Assembly: GCA_023444765.1 (NCBI GenBank)
Contig: JAEXLY010000201.1
Span: forward strand, 1 to 14,917
Source of the DNA: Pseudomonadota bacterium
GTDB lineage: Bacteria; Pseudomonadota; Gammaproteobacteria; Xanthomonadales; Xanthomonadaceae
Reading direction: 5' to 3'
Length of the DNA stretch: 14,917 nucleotides
The notes beneath the pieces were generated by a model, which made no database searches, was not told the DNA's origin, and worked only from the letters and a program-made list of their open reading frames with translations. Made by a program: the position numbers and the translations under genes. Of this stretch, positions 1 through 6,341 are shown piece after piece (positions within the stretch are counted from its first letter, which is position 1; every line of letters starts with the position of its first letter).

Positions 1-629
1 GCCACGGCCCGCTCGAAGCCGGCTCGACGACCGTCCACGGCCGCATCCGCGCCGAGCCGCTCGCACAGGCGCACGCCGTCCTCGCCCGACGCGACCGCCA
101 GCGTCCGCAGGCCCATGTTGCGCGCGAGCTGCAGCGCGAGGTGGCCGACACCGCCGCTCGCGCCGAACACCACCAGCGCGTCTCCCGCCCTCGCATCCAG
201 CGCGTTCCGCAGTCCGCGCAGCGCGATCGCGCCATCCACCGGCAGCACGGCGGCCTGGTCCATCGACAGGCGCGGCGGGACCGGCCAGGCGAAGCCGTCT
301 TCGAACAGCGCGAACTGGGCATGGCAGCCGTGCTTCGGGTTGCGATGCGAGACCAAGCCGTAGACGCGCTCGCCCTCGCGCAGGCCCCGGACCCGCGCGC
401 CGGTGGCGACCACGACGCCTGCGCCTTCGGACCCGGTGACCAGCGGGAAGCGGGTGGTCTGCCCCAGCCGGCGGGCGAAGGCGCCCTCGCGTTCGAGCAG
501 GTCCCAGTGCCCCACGCCCGACGCATGCAGGCGCACGAGCAGCTGCGACGGACCGGGCGCGGGAATCGGGAGTTCACGCATGACCGGCGCCGCGTCGCTC
601 CCGTGGCGGGACAGGGCCATGGCCGACAT
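1..629 (-). CDS. Zinc-binding-dehydrogenase-like NAD(P)H quinone oxidoreductase (MDR family), 3' end cut by window
   Basis: Medium-chain dehydrogenase/reductase of the quinone oxidoreductase type, expected to reduce quinones or related electrophiles with NAD(P)H in the cytosol. The visible 209 residues hold the GroES-like N-terminal domain (about 15-115, including PLVTGSEGAGVV at 62-73) and the start of the Rossmann domain, with the nucleotide loop GASGGVG at 156-162. The family usually has about 320-340 residues, so roughly the last third lies beyond the left edge. The start at 629 (MSAMALSRHG) aligns best with the family; in-frame ATGs at 668 and 620 are alternatives, and none has a strong ribosome binding site. 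It diverges from soxR, and a SoxR-type promoter at 698-728 points into it, so it is probably induced by redox-cycling compounds. Family call is sure; substrate is unknown. Confidence 0.88.
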   Translation of the reverse strand, partial: MSAMALSRHGSDAAPVMRELPIPAPGPSQLLVRLHASGVGHWDLLEREGAFARRLGQTTRFPLVTGSEGAGVVVATGARVRGLREGERVYGLVSHRNPKHGCHAQFALFEDGFAWPVPPRLSMDQAAVLPVDGAIALRGLRNALDARAGDALVVFGASGGVGHLALQLARNMGLRTLAVASGEDGVRLCERLGADAAVDGRRAGFERAV

Positions 630-697
630 CGTGGCGGGGTGGGGCGAGCGCGGTTGGATGGAAGGCATGCGGATCCGGTCCAGTAGGGTCGACGCAC

Positions 698-728
698 AGG
701 CTAGAACCTCGAGTAAAGTAGAGGTCAA
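698..728 (-). promoter_or_regulatory. SoxR box inside a 19-bp-spacer promoter for the oxidoreductase gene
   Basis: A dyad at 706-725, ACCTCGAGTAAAGTAGAGGT, has perfect ACCTC/GAGGT outer arms and closely resembles the known SoxR operator (CCTCAAGT-ACTTGAGG type). Read on the minus strand, a -35 element TTGACC (728-723) and a -10 element TAGCCT (703-698) are separated by exactly 19 bases, the over-long spacer typical of MerR-family activated promoters, with the box filling the spacer. Transcription would begin near 691 and enter the oxidoreductase gene. The box also lies in front of soxR and could allow autoregulation, but no clear plus-strand promoter was seen. Confidence 0.85.
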
Positions 729-753
729 GCGAATCGTGCCGCACGGAGCGGAA

Positions 754-1191
754 ATGACACAGGAACTGACGGTGGGCGAGGTCGCGGCGCGCAGCGGCGT
801 GGCGGTCTCCGCGCTCCACTTCTACGAAGGCAAGGGCCTGATCCGCAGCATGCGCACCGCCGGCAACCAGCGCCGCTACGCGCGCGACGTGCTGCGCCGG
901 ATCGCCATCATCAAGGTGGCGCAGCGCGCCGGGATTCCGCTGGCGTCGATCCGCGAGGCGCTGGCCTCGTTGCCTGAGGCGCGTACGCCGACGGTAGCCG
1001 ACTGGCGGCGGTTGTCCCGCCACTGGCGTGCCGAACTCGACGCGCGCATCGCGCGGCTCACGCACCTGCGCGATGAACTCGACGGCTGCATCGGCTGCGG
1101 CTGCCTGTCGCTCAGGCAGTGCCCGCTGCGCAATCCGGGCGATCGGCTGGCCCGGAAGGGACCGGGGACGAACACGCTCGACCGCGACTGA
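754..1191 (+). CDS. soxR: Redox-sensitive transcriptional activator SoxR
   Basis: MerR-family [2Fe-2S] regulator that activates its target promoters when the cluster is oxidised by redox-cycling drugs or superoxide. The protein has 145 residues: a MerR winged helix-turn-helix at about 5-73 (VGEVAARSGVAVSALHFYE and the GNQRRY motif at 37-42), a dimerisation helix at about 82-110, and the cluster motif CIGCGCLSLRQC with Cys112, Cys115, Cys117 and Cys123, followed by PLRNPGDRL. All four cluster ligands are present and match the spacing in the E. coli protein, which is a few residues longer. A GGAG ribosome binding site at 745-748 supports the ATG at 754. The gene diverges from the quinone oxidoreductase across a SoxR box. 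No soxS is visible, so direct control of target genes is likely, as in many non-enteric bacteria. Confidence 0.97.
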   Translation: MTQELTVGEVAARSGVAVSALHFYEGKGLIRSMRTAGNQRRYARDVLRRIAIIKVAQRAGIPLASIREALASLPEARTPTVADWRRLSRHWRAELDARIARLTHLRDELDGCIGCGCLSLRQCPLRNPGDRLARKGPGTNTLDRD

Positions 1192-1192
1192 T

Positions 1193-1208
1193 GCGCCGTA
1201 CGCGGCGC
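1193..1208. terminator. Hairpin in the gap between convergent soxR and the DUF2207 gene
   Basis: A perfect 6-bp stem, GCGCCG/CGGCGC, with a TACG loop starts two bases after the soxR stop codon and fills half of the 29-base gap between two convergent genes. Position and symmetry suggest a bidirectional terminator. There is no T-tract on either side, so intrinsic termination is uncertain. Confidence 0.4.
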
Positions 1209-1220
1209 GTCCTGCCGGCG

Positions 1221-2972
1221 TCAGCGCCCGCCGCCACCTCCGCCGCCCCCGCCGCCGCCCGAGAAGCCGCCGCCTCCGCCGCCCGACGAACTTCCCGGCG
1301 GCGTGGAGGACGAGGCGATCTGCGAGGCCAGGCTTCCACCGATGGCCTTGGTGAAGCTGCCGATGTCGCTGATCGATCCGGTGCCGTTGCTGCCGTGGTA
1401 CCAGCTGATGGCCGAAGTCGCGGCCGCCGCTGCGGCAGCGCCGACGGCGAGCGTGAACTTCCTGGTCCAGGCGTCCTCGACGTCGAGCGCCACGGCGTAG
1501 GGCAGCAGCGCCTCGAAGCGGGCCGCGTCCAGCACCGGTTCCGGCCCGTCGCCGTCGCCGGGACCCTGCAGGCGCCGCAGGTCCTGTTTTTCCGCTACGC
1601 CGAGATAGCGGCGCAGGCCCTCGATGTGGTCGAGCATGCGCCGGCCCTCGCGGGTCGGGGCGCGCACGAGGAACGCGAACCCGACGACGACGGCCAGCAT
1701 CCCGAGCATCGGCACGAACGCGAGCGGCAACCCGCCGCCGGTGACCGCGGCCAGCACGATCGCCGCCCCGGAGAACCCCACCATCAGCAGTACGGCGACC
1801 AGGCTGCTGCCGCCGTTGTTGTGGAACATCGTGCCGCGGTAGCGCCGGTCGAGGACCTTGCGGTGGTCGCCGGTGGCTTTCTGCAGGAGCGTCGCGTTGT
1901 CCTTGTCCAGGTCCACCGCGTCGTGGCGCGCGAACAGGGTGCGCATGAGCGCAGCCTCGTCGCCCTCCGGCGGCGCACCCGTCCGTTCCAGCCGCCAGTG
2001 GTCGCTGAGCAGCCCCTTGTCGCGTTCGATCCGCACCGCGCCGCCCACCGCGAGCGACAGCACGTCGGCCGAAAAGCAGCGCGTGTCGTATCCCATGCGA
2101 CGGATGAAGCGCAGGCCCGCGGGGCTGACGCCCTCGGGCGGGTGGTAGCGTGCGATCACGATGCCCGGCGGAGGATCGCGCCCCACCTGGTGCCAGCGCA
2201 GCAGGCAGTAGCCGGCGACCACGAAGAACCCCAGCAGGGCGACGAGCAGCGCGCTGTTGTCGGCCAGCAGCCAGCGCAGGCGTTGCGTACCCGTCGGGAC
2301 GGCGACCACCTCCTTCGGGAAGGCGAGCAGGACCGTGAGGCCCTCGCCCGGCTGCAGCGGCGCGGTCAGGTCCCAGCGCGCCGTGCCCGCCGCTGGCCTG
2401 GACGCGACCACTCCGCGCCCGCGCGTGCCCTGCGCACCGGTCCAGCCATCGACCGAGAGAGCGTCGACGGGGACCTCCTGCGGCAGGCGGACCTCGATGC
2501 GGCCGCCGTCGATCGCGAAATCCCAGCCCGTGCCGATCGCGTTCCAGTACAGCTCGTCGTGGTCGTCGAAGAATCCGAGCTGGCGGGTGGTGCGGTAGCG
2601 CAGGCTGTAGCTGTGCGTGGCCGGCACCGGCAGCAGGTCGTCGTTGCCGGTGTTCACGCGGACGCCATTGGCCCGCCGCTCGGTGAACCACGGCTCGGGC
2701 TGGCCGTTGCGCAGCACCTCGAGCACCTCGAAGCCCACCACGACCCGGTTGCCGAGGCGGTCGCGGTAGCGCGTGGGGAAGTCGCGGTAGATGCCGCGGC
2801 GGATCTGCGTGCCTTCGGCGCGCACGCGGATGCGTTCGGTGACCTCGAGGCTGCCGTCGGCGTTCACCGCCACGTCGATGTCGTAGGACTCGATGCGCTC
2901 CCGGGCCTGCAGCGGCAACGCGCAGGCCGCCAGCAGCAGGCAGGCGGCAGCGATGCGCGACACGACGCTCAC
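1221..2972 (-). CDS. DUF2207 domain membrane protein with glycine-rich C-terminal tail
   Basis: Envelope protein of the DUF2207 (YciQ-like) family, 583 residues; the molecular role of the family is not established. In order: a signal sequence (1-23, cleavage likely after LQA; the LLAAC at 13-17 could instead act as a lipobox), a large extracytoplasmic beta-rich domain (about 25-230, with GIYRDFPTRYRDRLG), a transmembrane helix near 237-258, a cytoplasmic stretch, two helices at about 390-409 and 412-437, a conserved region ending in FEALLPYAVALDVEDAWTRKF (486-506), and a tail of almost pure glycine with serine (560-582). Such Gly tails are common in the family. The GTG start shares four bases (GTGA) with the lemA stop, which fixes the start and implies translational coupling. 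LemA and DUF2207 proteins are frequent partners. Confidence 0.9.
   Translation of the reverse strand: MSVVSRIAAACLLLAACALPLQARERIESYDIDVAVNADGSLEVTERIRVRAEGTQIRRGIYRDFPTRYRDRLGNRVVVGFEVLEVLRNGQPEPWFTERRANGVRVNTGNDDLLPVPATHSYSLRYRTTRQLGFFDDHDELYWNAIGTGWDFAIDGGRIEVRLPQEVPVDALSVDGWTGAQGTRGRGVVASRPAAGTARWDLTAPLQPGEGLTVLLAFPKEVVAVPTGTQRLRWLLADNSALLVALLGFFVVAGYCLLRWHQVGRDPPPGIVIARYHPPEGVSPAGLRFIRRMGYDTRCFSADVLSLAVGGAVRIERDKGLLSDHWRLERTGAPPEGDEAALMRTLFARHDAVDLDKDNATLLQKATGDHRKVLDRRYRGTMFHNNGGSSLVAVLLMVGFSGAAIVLAAVTGGGLPLAFVPMLGMLAVVVGFAFLVRAPTREGRRMLDHIEGLRRYLGVAEKQDLRRLQGPGDGDGPEPVLDAARFEALLPYAVALDVEDAWTRKFTLAVGAAAAAAATSAISWYHGSNGTGSISDIGSFTKAIGGSLASQIASSSTPPGSSSGGGGGGFSGGGGGGGGGGGR
1227..1283. repeat. 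Low-complexity GGC/CCG run encoding the poly-glycine tail
   Basis: About 57 bases of nearly pure CCG/CCN triplets (read on the plus strand) encode six glycines, FS, then eleven glycines at the end of the DUF2207 protein. The codons are mixed rather than one exact unit, so the run is selected at protein level or slowly decaying. Triplet slippage here would keep the reading frame. Confidence 0.8.
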
Positions 2973-3526
2973 GACAGCTGCACCCGCGCCGGCGCGCGCT
3001 GCGCGTCGCCGGCCTCGAAGAACTCCTCGGGCGCGAAACCGGCCACGCGCGCCACCAGCAGGTCCGGCACCCGCTGGGTGGCGTCGTTGTAGTCGCGCAC
3101 CGCGCCGTTGTAGAAGCGACGGGCGTACTGCAGGTGCTCCTCGACGTCCACCAGGTCGCGCTGCAGCTGCGCGAAGTTCGCGCTGGCCTTGAGCTCCGGG
3201 TACGCCTCGCGAAGGGCGAGCAGCCGGCCGATGGCCTGCTCCAGCGCATCCTCCACTTCGGCCAGGCGCGGGCGGCTCGGGCCCGCCAGGGCCTGGGCGC
3301 GCAGCGCGGTCACCGCGTCGAGCACGGCACGCTCGTGGTCCGCGTAGGCCTGCACCGCGGACACCAGCTGGGGGACCAGGTCGTGCCGGCGCATCAGCTG
3401 CACGTCGATGTCGGCCCAGGCCGTGCGCACCTGGTTGCGCAGGCGTACCAGCCGGTTGAACGCCAGCACGGCCCAGACGAGCACGGCCAGCAGCGCGGAC
3501 AGCGTCAGCAGTAGCGGAAGTCGCAT
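2969..3526 (-). CDS. lemA: LemA family protein
   Basis: LemA-family protein of 185 residues: one N-terminal membrane anchor (about 5-23) followed by a long all-helical domain. Family landmarks are NRLVRLRNQVRTAWADIDVQLMRR at about 24-47, the HDLVPQLVSAVQAYADHE stretch, and NFAQLQRDLVDVEEHLQYARRFYN-AVRDYN near 117-147. The N-terminus probably stays outside, with the helical bundle on the other face of the membrane; the biochemical role is unknown. The last codon and stop overlap the GTG start of the DUF2207 gene, so the two form a coupled unit. The gene diverges from the DUF4019 gene over a 158-base gap that must hold both promoters; I see no confident minus-strand promoter there. Confidence 0.92.
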   Translation of the reverse strand: MRLPLLLTLSALLAVLVWAVLAFNRLVRLRNQVRTAWADIDVQLMRRHDLVPQLVSAVQAYADHERAVLDAVTALRAQALAGPSRPRLAEVEDALEQAIGRLLALREAYPELKASANFAQLQRDLVDVEEHLQYARRFYNGAVRDYNDATQRVPDLLVARVAGFAPEEFFEAGDAQRAPARVQLS

Positions 3527-3645
3527 GCGTGGATTCCCGGCGGCTGTGGGACAGGTCCTGCTGGACGCGGCGGGCTGCCCCGGTGTGACAAGGGTAGCCG
3601 AGCGCGGCGGCGCGCAGACGGCGCCAGACGGGCTCGGCGGTGGCG

Positions 3646-3651
3646 TACACT
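3646..3651 (+). promoter_or_regulatory. Possible -10 element of the DUF4019 gene
   Basis: TACACT lies 33 bases before the DUF4019 start codon, in the spacer shared with lemA. No good -35 sequence is visible at the expected distance (the 3621-3630 region is GC-rich), so this is a weak call based on position and the -10 match only. Confidence 0.25.
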
Positions 3652-3684
3652 CGGGCGCCCGACCCTACGCAAGGCTGATCGCCC

Positions 3685-4191
3685 ATGAACAGACTGCGCC
3701 TGTTGTCCACCGTCGCCGCGCTCGCCCTGTCCGGCACCGCCCTGGCCCAGCAACCTGCGTCGCCCCCGCAAGCCGCAGGGGCCCAGCAGCCCGCCATGGA
3801 GCAGCTCACCCCCGAGCAGCGCGCGGCGCTGGCCAGGCAGGACGCCGACATGACCCAGGCCGCGCTGCAGGTCCTGCAACTGGTGGACGGCAACCGCATC
3901 GGCGAGGTCTGGGATGGCGCATCAGCGGCGATGAAGCAGATGGTCGGTCGCGACGAGTTCATCAAGCAGGTGACCATCGACCGCAACCGCCTAGGGGCGG
4001 TGGCCTCGCGCGGCACCCCCGAGGTCAGCCGCTCGCTGTTCCGCGCGGGGCAGCAGGTCCCCGAAGGTCTCTACATCAACGTGCGCTCGGCGACGCGTTT
4101 CGCCGGGAGCGCCGAACCCGTGCGTGAGCTGGTCTCGTTCCGGCTCGACGAGGACCGCGTCTGGCGGGTGTCAGGCTACAGCCTGCGCTGA
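3685..4191 (+). CDS. Secreted DUF4019 domain protein
   Basis: Small exported protein of 168 residues. A standard Sec signal peptide (MNRLRLLSTVAALALSGTALA, cleavage after Ala21) is followed by a Gln/Pro/Ala-rich linker to about residue 45 and then a DUF4019-type domain (about 48-168) containing VDGNRIGEVWDGASAAMKQM, a segment beginning DEFIKQV, and a closing beta-strand region VRELVSFRLDEDRVWRVSGY. The domain resembles other small alpha+beta periplasmic folds of unknown function. AAGG at 3671-3674 is a modest ribosome binding site. It stands alone: divergent from lemA and convergent with the lipoprotein gene. No partner or substrate can be inferred. Confidence 0.82.
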   Translation: MNRLRLLSTVAALALSGTALAQQPASPPQAAGAQQPAMEQLTPEQRAALARQDADMTQAALQVLQLVDGNRIGEVWDGASAAMKQMVGRDEFIKQVTIDRNRLGAVASRGTPEVSRSLFRAGQQVPEGLYINVRSATRFAGSAEPVRELVSFRLDEDRVWRVSGYSLR

Positions 4192-4238
4192 CGACAGGCG
4201 CAGGCGCGCACGGTGGGGCGCGTCCCGAGCCGGTCCGG

Positions 4239-4260
4239 GGCGCGCCTGGTCGCGCGCGCC
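4239..4260. terminator. GC-rich hairpin between convergent DUF4019 and lipoprotein genes
   Basis: Seven-base perfect arms GGCGCGC/GCGCGCC flank an 8-base loop in the 80-base gap between two convergent genes. There is no T-tract, and the whole gap is rich in GCGC, so alternative pairings exist. A bidirectional transcription-end structure is plausible only by position. Confidence 0.3.
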
Positions 4261-4271
4261 AGCGGTCCGCG

Positions 4272-4991
4272 TCAGCGCCGCTCGCGCGGTGCGGGCAGGA
4301 CGCGGCCGGTGGCGAGCGAGAACCGGCCGTCGTCCGCGATCCGGTAGCGCGCCAGGTAGCCCGGCCCGGCGTCCTCGCCGCGACCGGTCTCCTCGTTGAT
4401 GGCGAATGAATGCGCAGCCTCGATGTCGTAGTCGCGGCGGTAGTAGGTTCCCATCGCGCCTGCCAGCAGGTGGTCGACCAGCGCGCCATCCTGGCTGCGG
4501 GTGCTGAAGATCACGTCGCGATGTGCAGGTTCGAGTTCGGTGCCGATGTCGGTGCGCAGCAGCCAGACATCGGCCGCCGCGGTGGCGCCGATCCGGAACA
4601 GGCGCAGTTGCGCCGGCGCCAGCCCGCGCAGGTCCAGCGTGCCGTGCTCCTCGTGGTAGGCGAACACCTCGCCATAGGCACGGTCGAACGCGAGCGGGGT
4701 CTTGAGCGTGCGCGCGCCGAACAGCGACAGCACGCAGCGCGCGACCGGTTCCGTCGTGACCGGGTCCGGGTGCGCGAACGCGAAACCTTCGCCGAGCGGA
4801 AGCTGCAGTGACACCAGGGTGCCGGGGAGGCAGTTGAGCGTCCGCGTGGATGGCGTGGTCCGGGCCTGCGCATCCGCCTCGCCTCGCGGTGCCGCGCGAT
4901 CTCCGCATGCGGCCAGCAGGCAGGCGGCGAGCAGGCAGGCCGAGGGCGTTGCGCGGACGGGGCGGGCGCCGATGCGGAGGACTCCGGGCAT
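4272..4991 (-). CDS. Putative lipoprotein of unknown function
   Basis: I do not recognise the family. The 239-residue protein begins with a basic N-region and hydrophobic core ending in two overlapping lipoboxes, LAAC at 21-24 and LAAC at 26-29. The second, followed by Gly-Asp, is the more likely lipidation site, and an Asp at +2 would favour inner-membrane retention if the enteric rule holds here. After a low-complexity linker (about 30-50) comes a soluble domain with Cys54 and Cys87 as possible disulfide partners and a segment YRRDYDIEAAHSFAINEETG near 184-203. The start lies 61 bases after the stop of the membrane-protein gene. A TATCAT at 5021-5026 could be a private -10 element, so it may be the third gene of the sigma-factor operon or independent. 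Confidence 0.7.
   Translation of the reverse strand: MPGVLRIGARPVRATPSACLLAACLLAACGDRAAPRGEADAQARTTPSTRTLNCLPGTLVSLQLPLGEGFAFAHPDPVTTEPVARCVLSLFGARTLKTPLAFDRAYGEVFAYHEEHGTLDLRGLAPAQLRLFRIGATAAADVWLLRTDIGTELEPAHRDVIFSTRSQDGALVDHLLAGAMGTYYRRDYDIEAAHSFAINEETGRGEDAGPGYLARYRIADDGRFSLATGRVLPAPRERR
4915..4940. repeat. 15-bp tandem duplication in the lipoprotein signal peptide
   Basis: AGCAGGCAGGC occurs at 4915-4925 and again at 4930-4940, a 15-base period equal to five codons. It duplicates the CLLAA segment and so creates two lipobox cysteines in the lipoprotein. The reading frame is kept. Confidence 0.75.
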
Positions 4992-5052
4992 GGGGGCGTC
5001 AATCCGTTGAAACGGGGATCATGATACCCATCCGGTGCCGCGTCCCGGCGCT

Positions 5053-5715
5053 TCAGTCGCGCTCGAAGCTCGCCAGTTCCTCGAGCATGCGTTGCCCGCG
5101 GCGGATGCCATCGCTGCCGTCGGCCGCGGCGCAATGGTGGCCGGCGGCGGGAACGTTCTTCCCACGCCTGCGCCGCCATGCCGCCCATCCCCAGGTGGCG
5201 AACAACCCGGCGAAGCTGACGACGAGGCTGGCGACGATCCACATCGGCGTACCTGCCGCCGGATCGACCTCGCCCAGGCCTGCGAAAGCCAGCACCACCG
5301 GCAGCCACATGATCCACCACGGCAGGCCGCATACGCTGGAGTTGCAGGCCTGCAGCCGCGCCAGCTGCGCCATGCGCTTCTGGATCCGCAGCACCGGCGC
5401 GGAGTAGTCGATGCTCGCGGCGAGCGCGATCGTCAGCGCGGCCATGACCGCCGTCGCCAGTCCGAACGCGTGGACCAGCAGGCCGCTGGCGAGCAGGCCG
5501 GGGACCTCGGTGTTGCGGGTCCAGCACGCCACCCCCAGCACCACCAGGCTGACACCGAGCAGGAACTGCAGGGCCTGGCCCCATAGCAGCGGCCGCAGCT
5601 GGCCGCGCACGCGTTCCAGCCGGTGTTCGCGCAGGAGTTGCCCCTGCAGCGCCTGCTGGCGCTCCAGCTGGCGGCTGACCGTCTGCCAGGCCTGCCTCAG
5701 TTCATCGAGCTCCAT
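5053..5715 (-). CDS. Small integral membrane protein downstream of an ECF sigma factor
   Basis: A 220-residue protein with a polar, Gln/Arg/Leu-rich N-terminus predicted to form a coiled coil (about 1-40), four membrane helices (about 44-65, 72-100, 131-150 and 158-180), and a basic C-terminal tail. It resembles uncharacterised proteins that follow sigma-70 genes in xanthomonads and starts with the same MELDELRQAWQ type of sequence. It lacks the zinc-binding HxxxCxxC motif of common anti-sigma factors. AGAGGA ending eight bases before the ATG at 5715 supports this start; an in-frame ATG at 5739 (MRTTEEPI) overlaps the sigma stop as TGATG and is the alternative. Position makes it a candidate membrane-bound partner or regulator of the sigma factor, which is inference. 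Confidence 0.8.
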   Translation of the reverse strand: MELDELRQAWQTVSRQLERQQALQGQLLREHRLERVRGQLRPLLWGQALQFLLGVSLVVLGVACWTRNTEVPGLLASGLLVHAFGLATAVMAALTIALAASIDYSAPVLRIQKRMAQLARLQACNSSVCGLPWWIMWLPVVLAFAGLGEVDPAAGTPMWIVASLVVSFAGLFATWGWAAWRRRRGKNVPAAGHHCAAADGSDGIRRGQRMLEELASFERD

Positions 5716-5738
5716 GATCGGTTCCTCTGTCGTGCGCA

Positions 5739-6287
5739 TCAGCGGTCGCCCGCCCAGTCGCGCAGGCGCTGCTTGAGGCGGCTGATGCGAGTGGTGACGC
5801 TGCTCTCGCCCAGGCCGAGGATCTCGGCCATCTCGCGGGTGCTGCGCTGTTCCAGATACAGGACCAGAAGTGCGCGGTTGAGCGGATCGAGCGTGTCCAT
5901 GAAGCGCCACAGCAGGCGAACGCGCTCGGCGTCCTCGGGACTCGCGACGCCCGCGTCGGCGCAGTCGTGCACGCACTCCTCCAGCGGCACGGCATGGTGC
6001 CGCCTCAGGCGTTCGCCGCGCAGCCAGGAGATCGCCGTGTTCAGCGCGATCCGGTACATCCAGGTGGAGTAGCGGCGCGCCGGATCGTAGGCCGGCCACG
6101 CGCGCCAGAGCTGGGTGGCGATGTCCTGGACGAGGTCGGCGCGGTCCTCGGCGCCATGGGCGTAGCTGTTGGCGACCTTCAGCACGATGCCGCGATGCTG
6201 CCGCAGCAGCGCGTCGAAACGGGCGGCGGAAGAATCGGGCATCGACGCGTGGTCCGTGGCCTGGCTGCGGGAGAGTGTGCCTGTCAT
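5739..6287 (-). CDS. ECF-type RNA polymerase sigma-70 family factor
   Basis: Sigma factor of 182 residues with only regions 2 and 4, as in the extracytoplasmic-function group. Region 2 (about 24-92) carries DLVQDIATQLWRAWPAYD, then a YSTWMYRIALNTAISWLR core-binding and -10-reading helix set. Region 4 (about 125-178) has LDPLNRALLVLYLEQ and the helix-turn-helix STREMAEILGLGESSVTTRISRLKQRL. It directs RNA polymerase to a small regulon, which cannot be read from this window. No Shine-Dalgarno sequence precedes the ATG, but a promoter-like pair ends six bases before it, suggesting a leaderless message. An internal ATG at 6242 (M16) is a less likely start. It is followed at once by a membrane protein gene, a common layout for sigma factor and controller. 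Confidence 0.93.
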   Translation of the reverse strand: MTGTLSRSQATDHASMPDSSAARFDALLRQHRGIVLKVANSYAHGAEDRADLVQDIATQLWRAWPAYDPARRYSTWMYRIALNTAISWLRGERLRRHHAVPLEECVHDCADAGVASPEDAERVRLLWRFMDTLDPLNRALLVLYLEQRSTREMAEILGLGESSVTTRISRLKQRLRDWAGDR

Positions 6288-6293
6288 GCCGGG

Positions 6294-6322
6294 GTGGTAC
6301 GCACCGGGGCGCGGTTTGTCAC
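6294..6322 (-). promoter_or_regulatory. Putative promoter giving a leaderless sigma-factor mRNA
   Basis: Read on the minus strand, GTGACA (6322-6317) and TACCAC (6299-6294) are separated by 17 bases. The -35 half matches TTGACA at five of six positions; the -10 half is weaker. Only six bases lie between the -10 element and the ATG at 6287, so transcription would start at or next to the start codon. It could also be an ECF-type promoter read by the sigma factor itself. Confidence 0.4.
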
Positions 6323-6341
6323 GCGGTGCGCGGCAACGCGC

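Noticed and set aside
1221..4016. A 931-residue minus-strand open frame and an 891-residue one at 574-3249
   Set aside because: Both are GC-driven open frames. The 931-residue frame contains the real DUF2207 protein, but its upstream part is Arg/Ala/Pro/Gly-rich, crosses lemA out of frame and reads into the antisense of the DUF4019 gene; the 891-residue frame has the same biased composition and no domain.
5357..5374. Cys-X4-Cys (Cys124, Cys129) in the sigma-linked membrane protein as a metal or redox switch
   Set aside because: Only two cysteines in a loop between helices, without a known motif; I could not show conservation, so it is not claimed as a sensor.
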